A DNA stretch of 64,000 nt from CAYWJT01 sp964458655 (GTDB lineage Bacteria > Acidobacteriota > Aminicenantia > Aminicenantales > Saccharicenantaceae), in NCBI GenBank assembly GCA_964458655.1, contig CAYWJT010000002.1, forward strand, positions 1 to 64,000, in the 5' to 3' direction. A program made the translations under genes and the position numbers. Positions 8,979 to 17,906 of the stretch are shown here, in pieces (positions within the stretch are counted from its first letter, which is position 1; the number at the start of each line of letters is the position of its first letter). Under the pieces are notes generated by a model that was not told the DNA's origin, ran no database searches, and saw only the letters and a list, made by a program, of their open reading frames with translations.

Positions 8979-9842
8979 GTGCGCAACCGTCAACCGTGGA
9001 ACTTCGTGCTTCTCGCGCTCGCCGCGCTGGTCTTTGTCGTGGGAGGGGGCGTGAAAAAGGCGCCCGCGGAGGAGCCGCAGGTAGATCGGACCCGGCTCCA
9101 AGCGGACATCGACAGCCTCAACGGCAGGATCCGCGACCTCGAGGAGAAAGAGGCGCGCTTCACGCGGGTGAAGGCTTACCTGAAGAGGCTCGCGTACGAC
9201 GACAGCATCGTCGTCTTACGCTCGCGCGACTTCGACGGATGGGTGCCGATGTCGCAGAAGCAGGTTGAGGAGGCTTTCTTAATTGCGCTCTGGTTCTCGT
9301 ATCTCCAACGAGACGACGCCTCTCCTGACTATCCACCGGCGCTGGTGCAACTCGCGGAGGCGTCGGCCCGGCACAAAGATCGGATACTAACGAAGGAGCT
9401 GCCGGCGTTGGAACAGAGGATCGACAATCTCGTGCGGCAGCGAGCCGCGTTGGAGCAGGAACGCGAACGCCTGCTGGAGGCCTTCTCGCGGCCGGATCGC
9501 CTCGGTTCCGCCCCGCCGCTTGACGTCGATCTTACGGGGACTTGGAAGCCGGCGGGCGGCGGGCCGGACGTCGTGACCATCACGGGAGGCCGGAACGAGT
9601 ACACCCTCACCGGGACGAACGGAAGTTACAAGCACGAAGGGACGATCAAGGGCGACGGCACGAAATACGAAGGCGACCTCAAAGACCAGGCGGGGTTTTG
9701 CTGCGGGCGCGAGGGGCATATCTGGGTGGAGGTCGTGGACGCGAGCACCTATCGCCACAGATCGGTCTGGTGGAAGACGGGCCGGAGCTCCCGCGAGAAG
9801 CCCGAGCTCACGTTCGGCTGGGCGATAATGAAGCGGCAGTGA
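8979..9842 (+). CDS. Secreted coiled-coil protein, unknown function
   Basis: The GTG at 8979 was chosen because GGAAGGAGGG ends six bases upstream; that site overlaps an earlier in-frame ATG at 8961. The 287-residue product has a hydrophobic leader (NFVLLALAALVFVVGGGV). Two heptad-like stretches rich in Glu, Arg and Leu follow, at about residues 38-60 and 130-165, consistent with an antiparallel coiled coil. The C-terminal 100 residues begin DLTGTWKPAGG and run through short beta-type strands (YTLTGTNGSYKHEGTIKGDG) to FGWAIMKRQ. That resembles small beta-barrel 'gain-of-weight' domains that start with a LTGTW motif. Two adjacent cysteines (FCCGREG) are present. It stands alone beside a transposase remnant, so recent acquisition is possible. 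Confidence 0.6.
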   Translation: MRNRQPWNFVLLALAALVFVVGGGVKKAPAEEPQVDRTRLQADIDSLNGRIRDLEEKEARFTRVKAYLKRLAYDDSIVVLRSRDFDGWVPMSQKQVEEAFLIALWFSYLQRDDASPDYPPALVQLAEASARHKDRILTKELPALEQRIDNLVRQRAALEQERERLLEAFSRPDRLGSAPPLDVDLTGTWKPAGGGPDVVTITGGRNEYTLTGTNGSYKHEGTIKGDGTKYEGDLKDQAGFCCGREGHIWVEVVDASTYRHRSVWWKTGRSSREKPELTFGWAIMKRQ

Positions 9843-9973
9843 ACGTATCGCGCGGATACCGGCGCCGGCAAGCGCTCACCCGTAGGGGCATATCGCCAGG
9901 GTTCGGATGAGGACACAGCGAAAAACCAAGTCGCCGGGCTTCCTTTGGCCGCTTTGGACAGATCTCGCTTCTT

Positions 9974-12028
9974 TCAGACTGGCTTCAGGGAAATCTTGAA
10001 CGGTTTTTCCGAAGTCTTGTAGAGCCAGAGCGCCACATCAGTGCCTTCAATGGTCCTTATCGCGCCCATATGGTAATGCTTCCCACGTTGAAGCTTCTTG
10101 CCGTCTATAAGTACTTCAAGATCCTGTTCCCCAAAGTTTTTCAGGATCAGGCAGAGATTTACCGCCGGCGACTCCGAGCTGGCCTTAACCTCTATAGAGA
10201 CGGGCCGGTCGAGCCCGGGCCGGTCGAAGGTCAATTCATAAGCCCGCTGGCCCCGGTCATAATCGCCGCCGCTTACCCCCTGGCCCTTGACTGTCATGGA
10301 CGGCGGCGAGATCCAGGACCTGGCCAACCGAGCCAGCTCAGCCGGAGAGTTCTTGCCAGCGCCATAGAGCCAGTTAGCCCAATAAACGAGCCCATCGCCC
10401 TTGTGAATAGTCGGCCTGGCCCAGGACAAGGAAAAATGGGAGGCTTTATCCGGAGCCTGGGCGTACCTCCCATCAGATGGAATCTGGGCCACCGGCCAGT
10501 GGTTCCACCAGGGGAACCGGGAAATCCCCGATCGCAACTCAATGCCGAAAACAGTTATCCTGCAGCCCGGTTCATAGATTTCGAACGGCTTCCATTCTGA
10601 TTTCAGGTTGATCACCTGAATGACCGCGTTATCCGGCCCGCTCTTGAGGTCAGGCAGTTTCGTCGCCCAACTGTGTGTTTTGGCTTCTCCATTCAGATTG
10701 ACAAGAGTCAGGGCATCAAGACTGACGACATCCTCAGGCAGCTGTCCCGGATGGCAGAGAACTATGGCTTCTTGCGGCCCAAGAGGCTCCCCTGATGTCC
10801 ACATCACCACCTTCCTGACCCCGAGCACATCAGGGTAGAAAGTGTAATACTCGTCCACCGCATCAGGCCAGCCGGTAATTTCATCAAGCTGGGAATAATT
10901 CTGGTAAACAGAGACAGGGATATATCGCCAATGGACCACAACCCTGGCAGGGGTGTTCTCGATGATCCTGACGTGGGAATGAAGGGTCTTGGCGTCGAGC
11001 ATGTGCTCAAAACAGCCTTGCTTGTCAGTGAATGATTCAGCGCTCTGGTCAGCCATCCAAAGCCCGTTCTCCATGACCCAGACAGGCGAGTATCGAGTGC
11101 CCCGCCAGAAAACCACCCTGATCGGCGAACCGTCAAATTGGACCACCACATCCGAGAAAGGCCCGCTTCTCCACAAGGCATCCCATTCTTCATAATAGTT
11201 CAGCTTGGTGTAATAGGCCCCGAACCTCCCCGGGCCGGACGGCCCTGAGGGCATTTTTCTCTCCGCTATGACCGACGCTCTCTCCGATTGGCGGGCGTTG
11301 AATTCCGCGATGATTTCTTTCTCGCCTAGCGACCGACCGTATATTTTCACCTCGTCAAGGACGGCGTCCAGAGAGAACCAGGCCGGGAGCGTGGCGAACG
11401 GCCGAACAGGGTCACTCGGTGTTTTCTTGGAGCGATTCATGCCGATTACCAAGTCCATACCGGCCGCGGGTTTCATTCGTCCTGTCACCCTAAGTTCGGC
11501 CGCCAGAGTCCCGCCGATAAAGACCTTAATCCCCGTTTTCTCTTCAAAAACGGCCGTAAGCAATTGCCAGGCCCGAAGCGGGACCCTCTTTTCGGTTATG
11601 CACTCCACCCACCGGCCGTTGATTGACATCTTGAGCCCCACCTCGCCCCGGGGGCCAATGGCAAAGTAATATCCTTCCTTACCCTCCCTTTCCTGAGCTG
11701 CTATGGGGCACCAGTTCCAGGGATATTCAGCCAGGGCCACCCAGGCCTGCAGGCTGAAATCCCCTTTAAGCCGCGGCGCCAACTCGGCTTTTCTCCTTAT
11801 CAAAGTGGTGAACCCGTCAAATTTCACAGCCTGTCCCAGAACCCCCGGAACCAGCCTGTAATTGCCGCTTAAAGCGTCTTCAAGCGCTGAGGCCGAATCC
11901 GTCAACTTCCCACTTTCCACTTTATCAAGCTTCCACCAGGCTGAGAGGCCGTTGCTCTGAGCCAAGCCTGGCGTTGTCGACGAGAACAGGACAACCCCTA
12001 AAACCAAGGCCAAGAACAACTTTTTCAT
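9974..12028 (-). CDS. LamG-bearing secreted protein, unassigned enzyme-like family (copy 1)
   Basis: This 684-residue exported protein starts at ATG 12028, chosen because GGAGGAGGAG ends four bases upstream. A signal peptide (cut near LAQS, residue 25) is followed by a LamG/concanavalin-like jelly roll at about 28-242, with the diagnostic FSLQAWVALAEYPWNWCPI and LDAVLDEVKIYGRSL. From about residue 268 there is a conserved module: FGAYYTKLNYY, VVFWRGTRYSP, CFEHMLD, SHVRIIENTPARVVVHWRY and DEYYTFYPDVLGVRKVV. The same module recurs in the genes ending at 27103 and 45847 and in a remnant at 61121. The alternating pattern suggests a beta-sandwich of the lyase/mutarotase-like kind, but no catalytic set is known. 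The gene is last in the minus-strand block with the PfkB kinase and ROK regulator. A polysaccharide-cleaving role is inferred from context only. Confidence 0.75.
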   Translation of the reverse strand: MKKLFLALVLGVVLFSSTTPGLAQSNGLSAWWKLDKVESGKLTDSASALEDALSGNYRLVPGVLGQAVKFDGFTTLIRRKAELAPRLKGDFSLQAWVALAEYPWNWCPIAAQEREGKEGYYFAIGPRGEVGLKMSINGRWVECITEKRVPLRAWQLLTAVFEEKTGIKVFIGGTLAAELRVTGRMKPAAGMDLVIGMNRSKKTPSDPVRPFATLPAWFSLDAVLDEVKIYGRSLGEKEIIAEFNARQSERASVIAERKMPSGPSGPGRFGAYYTKLNYYEEWDALWRSGPFSDVVVQFDGSPIRVVFWRGTRYSPVWVMENGLWMADQSAESFTDKQGCFEHMLDAKTLHSHVRIIENTPARVVVHWRYIPVSVYQNYSQLDEITGWPDAVDEYYTFYPDVLGVRKVVMWTSGEPLGPQEAIVLCHPGQLPEDVVSLDALTLVNLNGEAKTHSWATKLPDLKSGPDNAVIQVINLKSEWKPFEIYEPGCRITVFGIELRSGISRFPWWNHWPVAQIPSDGRYAQAPDKASHFSLSWARPTIHKGDGLVYWANWLYGAGKNSPAELARLARSWISPPSMTVKGQGVSGGDYDRGQRAYELTFDRPGLDRPVSIEVKASSESPAVNLCLILKNFGEQDLEVLIDGKKLQRGKHYHMGAIRTIEGTDVALWLYKTSEKPFKISLKPV

Positions 12029-12094
12029 ATTTCTCCTCCTCCAACGATTTCGGGAATGACGATCGCCTTTGTTCATGATGCGTTAAGCGCCCTT

Positions 12095-13009
12095 TTACGT
12101 CCCTTGGTTCCCTTGAAAATCGACCTCCACCCACGCCCCTTTTCGGGCGCAGACCAGACTGGCCAGCCGGTTTGCCCTTTCGTTGATTTCATCCAGACTT
12201 TCGCCGCTCAGAAGTCCGTCAACCAAAGCTGCGGTAAAAGCGTCACCGGCGCCGACCGTATCAACGACATCAACGGTAAAACCCGGATGATATGATTCGC
12301 CGTCCGCCGTTATCAAACGGCTGCCCTTTCTCCCCTTGGTCAAGGCGACCAATTTCATTCCATAATTGCGCAACAGCCTTTCAAGCGCTTTCGTCTCATC
12401 AGAAAGCGAAGGGGAAAACATGGAGCCGATGATGTTCAGCTCCTCCTCATTGGCCTTGAGGACATCCGCCAGCCCGAGAAGCGAATTAACAAGATCTTTG
12501 GAATAGAAAGGCGGGCGCAGATTGATATCGAGGACTCGAAGACAGTCGGGTCGAACCTGGTTCAGGAACCAGTTTATGGTATCCCTGTTCATCGCTGAGC
12601 GAAAAGCCAGGGAGCCAAAACAGACGGCGGAAGCTTCTCTGGCTATGGCCTGAAGGTCGGAATATGGCTCCAAATAATCCCAGGCCACATTTTCCTGAAT
12701 GGTAAAAACAGGCACCGCGGCTGGATCAAGAACGACCTTCACTGTCCCCGTGGGATGACTTCGGTGAACTTTAACATGATCAGTAAGCAATCCCTGACCG
12801 GAAAGAAGAGATAGGGTTCGTTTCCCTAACTCATCGTTCCCCACCCGGCTCACCAGGATCGCCTTTCTGCCGAGGACCTTGGCGTAATAAGCGAAATTGG
12901 CCGGAGCCCCGCCAAGACGCGGCCCGTCCGGGAAAATATCCCAAACGATCTCCCCTATTCCCACGACGATCGTGCTCTGCTTGCTATCTTTTGATCCTGT
13001 CGCAGTCAA
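12095..13009 (-). CDS. PfkB-family sugar kinase (fructokinase-like)
   Basis: A 304-residue ribokinase-fold enzyme that phosphorylates a sugar from ATP. The N-terminus has GEIVWDIFPDGPRLGGAPAN, the PfkB substrate-binding region. The C-terminal signature is VVDTVGAGDAFTAALVDGLL, with the catalytic Asp in GAGD and the anion hole. The order and spacing match fructokinases closely, so fructose or a ketose from deoxysugar metabolism is the likely substrate. The start is TTG at 13009, preceded by GAGG at a nine-base distance; no ATG is available in frame. It lies between the ROK regulator (upstream) and the LamG copy 1 gene (downstream), 66 bases away, and is probably part of that transcript. Confidence 0.88.
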   Translation of the reverse strand: MTATGSKDSKQSTIVVGIGEIVWDIFPDGPRLGGAPANFAYYAKVLGRKAILVSRVGNDELGKRTLSLLSGQGLLTDHVKVHRSHPTGTVKVVLDPAAVPVFTIQENVAWDYLEPYSDLQAIAREASAVCFGSLAFRSAMNRDTINWFLNQVRPDCLRVLDINLRPPFYSKDLVNSLLGLADVLKANEEELNIIGSMFSPSLSDETKALERLLRNYGMKLVALTKGRKGSRLITADGESYHPGFTVDVVDTVGAGDAFTAALVDGLLSGESLDEINERANRLASLVCARKGAWVEVDFQGNQGT

Positions 13010-13359
13010 TGCCCATGCCTCGCTTCAATAATCCGTCAATGGAAGGTAAAGTGAAGGGCCGCCCGTTCTTTCTGGCCCAAACGCCGCTGTTGCCGAAGAT
13101 GTTCCGGCAAGCGGGGCAACCAGAGAGGCCGGCTCGGTTTCCCTGCGCCAGAAGCCCCCCCGCGGAATACCGCGATTATCGGCAGCGCCGGACCTGAAGC
13201 GACGGCTTTCATGGTTGCAAGAATACCGGGATATCTTCCGCCTTGGGTGGAGCAGGCCGCACCCAAGATAATGACTTGTCCGCGGCTGCGAGAGCGGAAA
13301 CGGCAGAAACAGTCAGCGATTTGCCCTTCTTCCGGGATAGAGAAGCGGCCGGACTGCGC
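13010..13359. other. 350-base gap with no recognised gene
   Basis: Both strands were read. Short open frames exist, but they show no family motif, no Shine-Dalgarno site and no resemblance to the neighbours. The stretch may be decayed sequence between the ROK and PfkB genes. Confidence 0.4.
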
Positions 13360-14631
13360 CTAACTTTCTCTATACCTGGCCTGAGATGAAGACCCGGCTT
13401 CCCCAAGTTTAGCTCCGTTCCTGTAATCCAGGTTCAGCACTTTCTGCATGATCAATGAAACCGCCCCCATCACCGCGGCTTTGAGCCCGAAAGTGGCCGG
13501 CAATATCTCAACTTCCTTGCTTATTCTGTTCAGCGACCTGGCTTTTACGGTATTCCGGACGGCGTCAAAAAGGATATCGCCCGCTTCGGTTACTCCGCCT
13601 CCGATTACAACAGCTTCTGGGTTGAAAAGGTTTATCAAAGCCGAAATCCCAATGCCAAGGTATTCAGCGGCCCGGCGAAAAACGTTCCAGGCCACGACAT
13701 CTCCTTTCTTAGCCGCCTCGGCCACCATTTCAGCGGTCACGTCATCGGGAACACCGTTGCACATATCGAAGAGAATGCTTTTAGCGCCGCTTTCCAGCTC
13801 CGAACGGGCAGCCCGGGCGATGCCGCTGCCGGAAGCCAGCGCTTCCAAACAGCCGCAATTCCCACAATAGCACTGAACTCTGCTGTCTTTCTCCAGCGTG
13901 ATATGCCCGAATTCGCCGGACATGCCCTTGGTCCCGAGAAGGGGCTGGCCATTAATGATGATCCCTGCCCCTATCCCGTACCCGACGTTGACGCAAATGA
14001 AATTCTTGTACTTTCTCCCAACCCCATAACAAAGTTCCCCGAGAGCCATCACCCTGGTGACATTATCAAAGAAGACGGGGATATCCGTCTTTTGAGCCAG
14101 GTAGCCGGTTATGTCCACGTCATGCCAGTGGAAATTGGGCGAGAACTCGACAATATTCCTTTTATTGTTGATCAGGCCGGCTACGGCCATGCCCACGCCG
14201 CACAAACGATCCCGTTTTTCCCCCAGTCGAGTTTTCAGTTTCTCGATAACTTCAAAAGTCCTGTCCATGACGCTGTAAAAGCCCTCGTCCACACCCGTTC
14301 GGACCTTCTCCTCCGAGATAATTTCAGCCTCAAGATTCGCTAGAACGCCGTATATGTTCGTCGTCCCAAGGTCGATACCGATTATGAAATTGTTATTCGG
14401 GCGGAACTTGAGAAGATTCGGTTTCCTCCCCCCGTTGGAAGAACCTATGCCGACCTCTTCTACCAAGCCCTCCCCGATCAGGTCATCGACTATTCTGGAG
14501 ACCGTGGGGGCGCTCAGTCCGCTTATCTTGGAGATCTCGGCGCGAGAGATAGAGGGATTGTCCCGGATGAGTTTCAACACCCTCCTGGTATTCAACTTGA
14601 GGATGTACTTGGCGCTGGCTCCTGGCGACAT
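13360..14631 (-). CDS. ROK-family transcriptional regulator 1 (NagC/XylR type)
   Basis: This 423-residue protein has an N-terminal winged helix-turn-helix (residues 15-75) with recognition helix SGLSAPTVSRIVDDLIGEGL, and a ROK sugar-kinase-like domain. The ATP/sugar region has IGIDLGTTNIYGV, and the ROK zinc signature CYCGNCGCLEALASG binds zinc. Such proteins usually repress sugar genes until a sugar or sugar phosphate binds. The ATG at 14631 has AAGGAG six bases upstream; an earlier in-frame start at 14670 lacks one. It is very similar along its length to the ROK protein at 29670, including the recognition helix (SAPTVSRI versus SAPTISRI). Both are 423 residues, so the two probably read the same operator. 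It follows the sulfatase gene on the same strand. Confidence 0.92.
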   Translation of the reverse strand: MSPGASAKYILKLNTRRVLKLIRDNPSISRAEISKISGLSAPTVSRIVDDLIGEGLVEEVGIGSSNGGRKPNLLKFRPNNNFIIGIDLGTTNIYGVLANLEAEIISEEKVRTGVDEGFYSVMDRTFEVIEKLKTRLGEKRDRLCGVGMAVAGLINNKRNIVEFSPNFHWHDVDITGYLAQKTDIPVFFDNVTRVMALGELCYGVGRKYKNFICVNVGYGIGAGIIINGQPLLGTKGMSGEFGHITLEKDSRVQCYCGNCGCLEALASGSGIARAARSELESGAKSILFDMCNGVPDDVTAEMVAEAAKKGDVVAWNVFRRAAEYLGIGISALINLFNPEAVVIGGGVTEAGDILFDAVRNTVKARSLNRISKEVEILPATFGLKAAVMGAVSLIMQKVLNLDYRNGAKLGEAGSSSQARYRES

Positions 14632-14806
14632 TGCATCTCTCCTTACTACCTGTTCATTATAAACCAACAATAAGCGTCTTGTTTCCCATGACTAGAATAG
14701 CTCATATCGGCCGGCCGTGGCCCTGGCGCTATTCGTCCCCTGATTCCAGACGCCGGCCGCATCGCTGCCTTTCCCTTCCTGGAGGCTACGATAATATAAT
14801 AGTTTG

Positions 14807-16360
14807 TCACTTTCTTTCAAAGGCGCTCCTTCCCTCCCGCATATAGCGATCCAGCAGATCCCTAAGCCGGTCAACAACTTCAGCGTGCTTTTCATATAGG
14901 TCCTTTTGTTCATAGGGGTCTTCTTTCAAGTTGTAGAGTTGGCCTGGCGTTCCTGGCCGGGGAAGAAGCCCTTCGGGCGGCATCCAGCCTCCGGAGGTCT
15001 TGTTGTCCAGAATAAGCTTCCACTCTCCCTGGCGGATGGCAAAAGTGCCGTTTTCTGAATGGGACACGATGGCTTCTCTGATGGGCCCTTGGCCCCTCTC
15101 CCCCAGAAGGGCCGGGGAGATATCGTAACTGTCCGGCCCGTCTTCAGGGGACAATGCCGCATCGGTGATGGAGGCAAAAGTGGCCATCATGTCGGACAGG
15201 CAAATCGGTTCGTCGCATACTCTGCCGGCCTTGACTTTTCTCGGCCAGCGAACGATGAAAGGAACGCGGTGGCCGCCTTCCCAGATGTGCGTCTTGTAAC
15301 CCCGGAGGAGGCCCGCCGACTTATGGCCCTTTATTCCGGGATGGGGCCCGTTATCGCTGGCGAAAATCAGCACAGTGTCGTCGCTAATCCCCAAGGAGTC
15401 CAAGGCCTTCATCATTTCCCCCAGGCAGTAATCGGCGAGAACCACAAGATCGCCCCGTGGGCCGTCTCCGCTTTTTCCCTTAACGAAATCAGGGGGCAGC
15501 CAGGGAGTATGAGGTGAAGACAAACAGAGCATGACAAAAAAGGGCTGCGTCGGCGCCGCCATTACGCTGCGCTGCATAAAGGCGATCGCCTCCCGGGTAA
15601 AAACAAGGTCCACTTCCTCAAGTTTAAAGCCGGCAGCCGCCCAGCCTGGCCGGGGGCTCCCCTCCTCGCCGCGGCTCATGTCATAGGATTCGGAGATTTG
15701 CCGACTGGGAATTTCCCTGACCCTGTCGTCTTCAATATAAGTGAACGGGCCGTCGATGGTCGAACAGGCCGCCGTAAATACGGCATGATCAAAGCCGTGA
15801 TCGATCGGCCCACCCCTGACCGGCTTGGAAAAATCCACGTTCATGCCGGTCTCAGGCTTCGCATCCTGCCAGGATCCTTTCAACATCCTTTCGGCGTCTT
15901 TCCAGGTGGGAGTGAAGCCGTTCATTCTGGTCCAATTAAGGCCAAGATGCCACTTGCCGAACATGCCGCTTCTATATCCCCTGTTCTTTAGCAGGCTGGC
16001 CAATGTCTTCCGCCCGGGTTCGATCAGAGTCGGAGTATAACCGCCGACGACCCCTCTCTTCAGCCAGGTGCGCCAACAGTATCTTCCCGTCAGGAGGCTG
16101 TAGCGAGTGGGCGTGCAGACGGCCGATGGGGAATGAGCATCGGTGAATCGCACGCCTTCGCGGGAGAGTCGGTCCGCATTTGGCGTTGGAATGGGAGAAT
16201 CCGGGTTGTAGCACCCCAGATCGCCGTAGCCCAGGTCATCGGCCAATATCATGATTATGTTGGGACGCCCTTGCCCGATGAGACCGGAAATGCTTCGACC
16301 TGCGACCAACATTGACGACGCGCCCGCAAAGACGGTGCCGATAAACCTGCGCCTTTTCAT
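14807..16360 (-). CDS. Secreted sulfatase (formylglycine, Cys-type)
   Basis: This hydrolase removes sulfate esters, here presumably from sugar units of a polysaccharide. Starting at ATG 16360 the 517-residue product opens MKRRRFIGTVFAGASSMLVA, a twin-arginine-like export signal. The metal site LADDLGYGDLG lies at residues 39-49. The sulfatase signature CTPTRYSLLTGRY has Cys82 as the residue converted to formylglycine. GKWHLG and FASDNGPH are further active-site motifs. The fold continues to a C-terminal domain with GEWKLILDNK and LYNLKEDPYEQKDL. Fifteen bases separate its start from the stop of the maturating enzyme gene upstream, so the enzyme and its activator are co-transcribed. The earlier in-frame ATG at 16405 would overlap that gene and disrupt the export signal. 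Confidence 0.95.
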   Translation of the reverse strand: MKRRRFIGTVFAGASSMLVAGRSISGLIGQGRPNIIMILADDLGYGDLGCYNPDSPIPTPNADRLSREGVRFTDAHSPSAVCTPTRYSLLTGRYCWRTWLKRGVVGGYTPTLIEPGRKTLASLLKNRGYRSGMFGKWHLGLNWTRMNGFTPTWKDAERMLKGSWQDAKPETGMNVDFSKPVRGGPIDHGFDHAVFTAACSTIDGPFTYIEDDRVREIPSRQISESYDMSRGEEGSPRPGWAAAGFKLEEVDLVFTREAIAFMQRSVMAAPTQPFFVMLCLSSPHTPWLPPDFVKGKSGDGPRGDLVVLADYCLGEMMKALDSLGISDDTVLIFASDNGPHPGIKGHKSAGLLRGYKTHIWEGGHRVPFIVRWPRKVKAGRVCDEPICLSDMMATFASITDAALSPEDGPDSYDISPALLGERGQGPIREAIVSHSENGTFAIRQGEWKLILDNKTSGGWMPPEGLLPRPGTPGQLYNLKEDPYEQKDLYEKHAEVVDRLRDLLDRYMREGRSAFERK

Positions 16361-16374
16361 ATGACCGCCGTTCT

Positions 16375-17715
16375 CTAATACCTCTGGCTTTGCATTTGCT
16401 TCCAAAATGACGCCAATCTTCTCAAATGCTCGTCCGCATGCTCGAAAAACATCCTATAGGAAGTGCAAAAAAGGCTCACCTTACTGTCCTTTGAGTTCAG
16501 CTGTCGCTCTTTGGGACAGCCTCCCCAGCAATGGCTGAGCCAGGGGCAGCCCTGGCATGTCTCCGGCCACACGGATTTCATTTCGCCGAAAGATCTTTGC
16601 GGGCCGGAGTTGAGCAGGTCGATCATCTTCGCGGACATGATATTGCCTAACCTCAAGCGCGGTTCGACATAGAAATCGCAGGGGAAAACGTCGCCGCTGT
16701 GTTCTACGACAAGATAATCGCCGCATTCCCGACGCAGATTGCAGTCCGGCGGTTCAAGGTTGACGTAGGAATAGAAAACCGAATCGAAATAACGAATGAA
16801 TATGGAAGGCAGCCCATCGACAAAGTCGCTCCGCCAAAGGTCGAATATCTTGACGAGGAAGTCACCGTAAGCATCAGGAGACGGAGAAAACGGGTCCTTT
16901 TTATCGAGCCTCGGCAGACCTTCATCGAAGCACGGGATAAACTGCATGTAGGTAAAGCCGAGGTTCTTATGGAATTCATAAATTTCCTCCGGGAACCTGA
17001 CCGAATAATCGTTGACAACGGTCAATACGTTCACCTCTACTCCACTGTCGATCAGCATCTTGGCCTTGTCTACGACTCTTTCCCAGGAGCCCAGCCCGCC
17101 GGGAAGCTTTCGATAGCGATCGTGGATGTGTTTCGGGCCGTCAAGGGACAGGCCCACCAAGAACCCATTATCCCTCAAGAAGTCAGCCCATTTCTGGTCG
17201 ATAAGAAGGCCGTTCGTCTGGAAAGCGTTCCGGACGGTTTTCCCCCGGCGGTTTCTCTTTTGTAAGTCGACCGCCGTTTGAAAGAACTCGAGGCCAGCCA
17301 GGGTAGGCTCGCCGCCCTGCCAGGCGAACGAAATAGCTTCCCCACATTGAGCCAATGCCTGGCTTATCATCTCTTCAAGGATTTCCTTTTTCATCCTGCG
17401 GGCCGAACTCTCCGGAAAAATGGAGCGTTTCCCCCGATAGAAACAATAGGAACAAACCTGGTTGCAATCCGGCCCGACCGGCTTGACCAGGATGGAGCCT
17501 AATGGTCTCTTGGATGCGACGCGTTCCAAATGGCTCATGGGGATGATCGGGCCGCTAACTCGTCTCCAATCATACAAGCGAAAAATAAAGGGCTGTCCAT
17601 TCTCGTCGACCGCGTTACCTTTGGCGGCATCGATCCATGATTCGCGGGCGCTGAGCGCCCGCAACGCCTTTTCCGCGTTTCCTGCTTTCTTTGTTTGGGA
17701 AATAACAGGGCGCAA
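16375..17715 (-). CDS. Anaerobic sulfatase-maturating enzyme (radical SAM, SPASM)
   Basis: Without oxygen, this enzyme oxidises the sulfatase active-site Cys or Ser to formylglycine. The radical-SAM cluster motif is CNQVCSYC (Cys84, Cys88, Cys91 counted from the TTG at 17715), followed by FAWQGGEPTLAGL. The C-terminal SPASM region has CNLRRECGDYLVVEHSGDVF and CQGCPWLSHCWGGCPKE, ligands for two auxiliary clusters. Start choice is uncertain. TTG at 17715 has no Shine-Dalgarno site, while ATG at 17538 begins MSHLERVASKRPLGSILVKP, nearer the usual family start. The extra 59 residues contain a perfect 8-base hairpin at DNA level (17644-17662). It is immediately upstream of the sulfatase and diverges from the gene at 17907. 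Confidence 0.94.
   Translation of the reverse strand: MRPVISQTKKAGNAEKALRALSARESWIDAAKGNAVDENGQPFIFRLYDWRRVSGPIIPMSHLERVASKRPLGSILVKPVGPDCNQVCSYCFYRGKRSIFPESSARRMKKEILEEMISQALAQCGEAISFAWQGGEPTLAGLEFFQTAVDLQKRNRRGKTVRNAFQTNGLLIDQKWADFLRDNGFLVGLSLDGPKHIHDRYRKLPGGLGSWERVVDKAKMLIDSGVEVNVLTVVNDYSVRFPEEIYEFHKNLGFTYMQFIPCFDEGLPRLDKKDPFSPSPDAYGDFLVKIFDLWRSDFVDGLPSIFIRYFDSVFYSYVNLEPPDCNLRRECGDYLVVEHSGDVFPCDFYVEPRLRLGNIMSAKMIDLLNSGPQRSFGEMKSVWPETCQGCPWLSHCWGGCPKERQLNSKDSKVSLFCTSYRMFFEHADEHLRRLASFWKQMQSQRY
17644..17662 (-). repeat. Perfect 8-base inverted repeat near the anSME 5' end
   Basis: GCGGGCGC, a 3-base loop (TGA) and GCGCCCGC form a strong hairpin. If translation of the sulfatase-maturating enzyme begins at 17538, this hairpin lies in its 5' leader; if at 17715, it is coding. 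Confidence 0.4.
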
Positions 17716-17845
17716 TAATTAAATAATGAAATAAACTTATATCTGTCAATGCTTTTTTTCAAAATAGCGCAAGTTTACAGCCATATTCTCTCGGCCTTAG
17801 TATATACGGTCTCTCTTATAAGTTAAGCAAAAAGGTTTATTTCGC

Positions 17846-17873
17846 TTGACTTTGCTCGAATATTACTTAAATT
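17846..17873 (+). promoter_or_regulatory. Promoter for the secreted propeller-like gene
   Basis: TTGACT (17846-17851) and TAAATT (17868-17873) are separated by 16 bases. Transcription would start near 17880, about 27 bases before the ATG at 17907. The -10 box overlaps the palindromic operator at 17863-17879, so a bound repressor would block polymerase. Confidence 0.5.
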
Positions 17874-17879
17874 AAGAAA
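17863..17879 (+). promoter_or_regulatory. Putative ROK operator (site 1)
   Basis: TTACTTA AAT TAAGAAA is a near-perfect inverted repeat with 7-base arms and a 3-base spacer. It lies 28 bases before the ATG at 17907 and overlaps the -10 box. Three matching sites occur elsewhere in the window, at 29345, 29633 and 53295. The gap is divergent, so the sulfatase-maturating enzyme and sulfatase operon could be controlled too. Confidence 0.6.
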
Positions 17880-17906
17880 ATATACGGCGCGATGGAGAGG
17901 AAAAGC

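Noticed and set aside
14655..14680. CAATAAG-CGT-CTTGTTT near the ROK 1 start as an operator
   Set aside because: It is an inverted repeat but its arms do not match the TTWMTTA-N3-YAAGAAA consensus.
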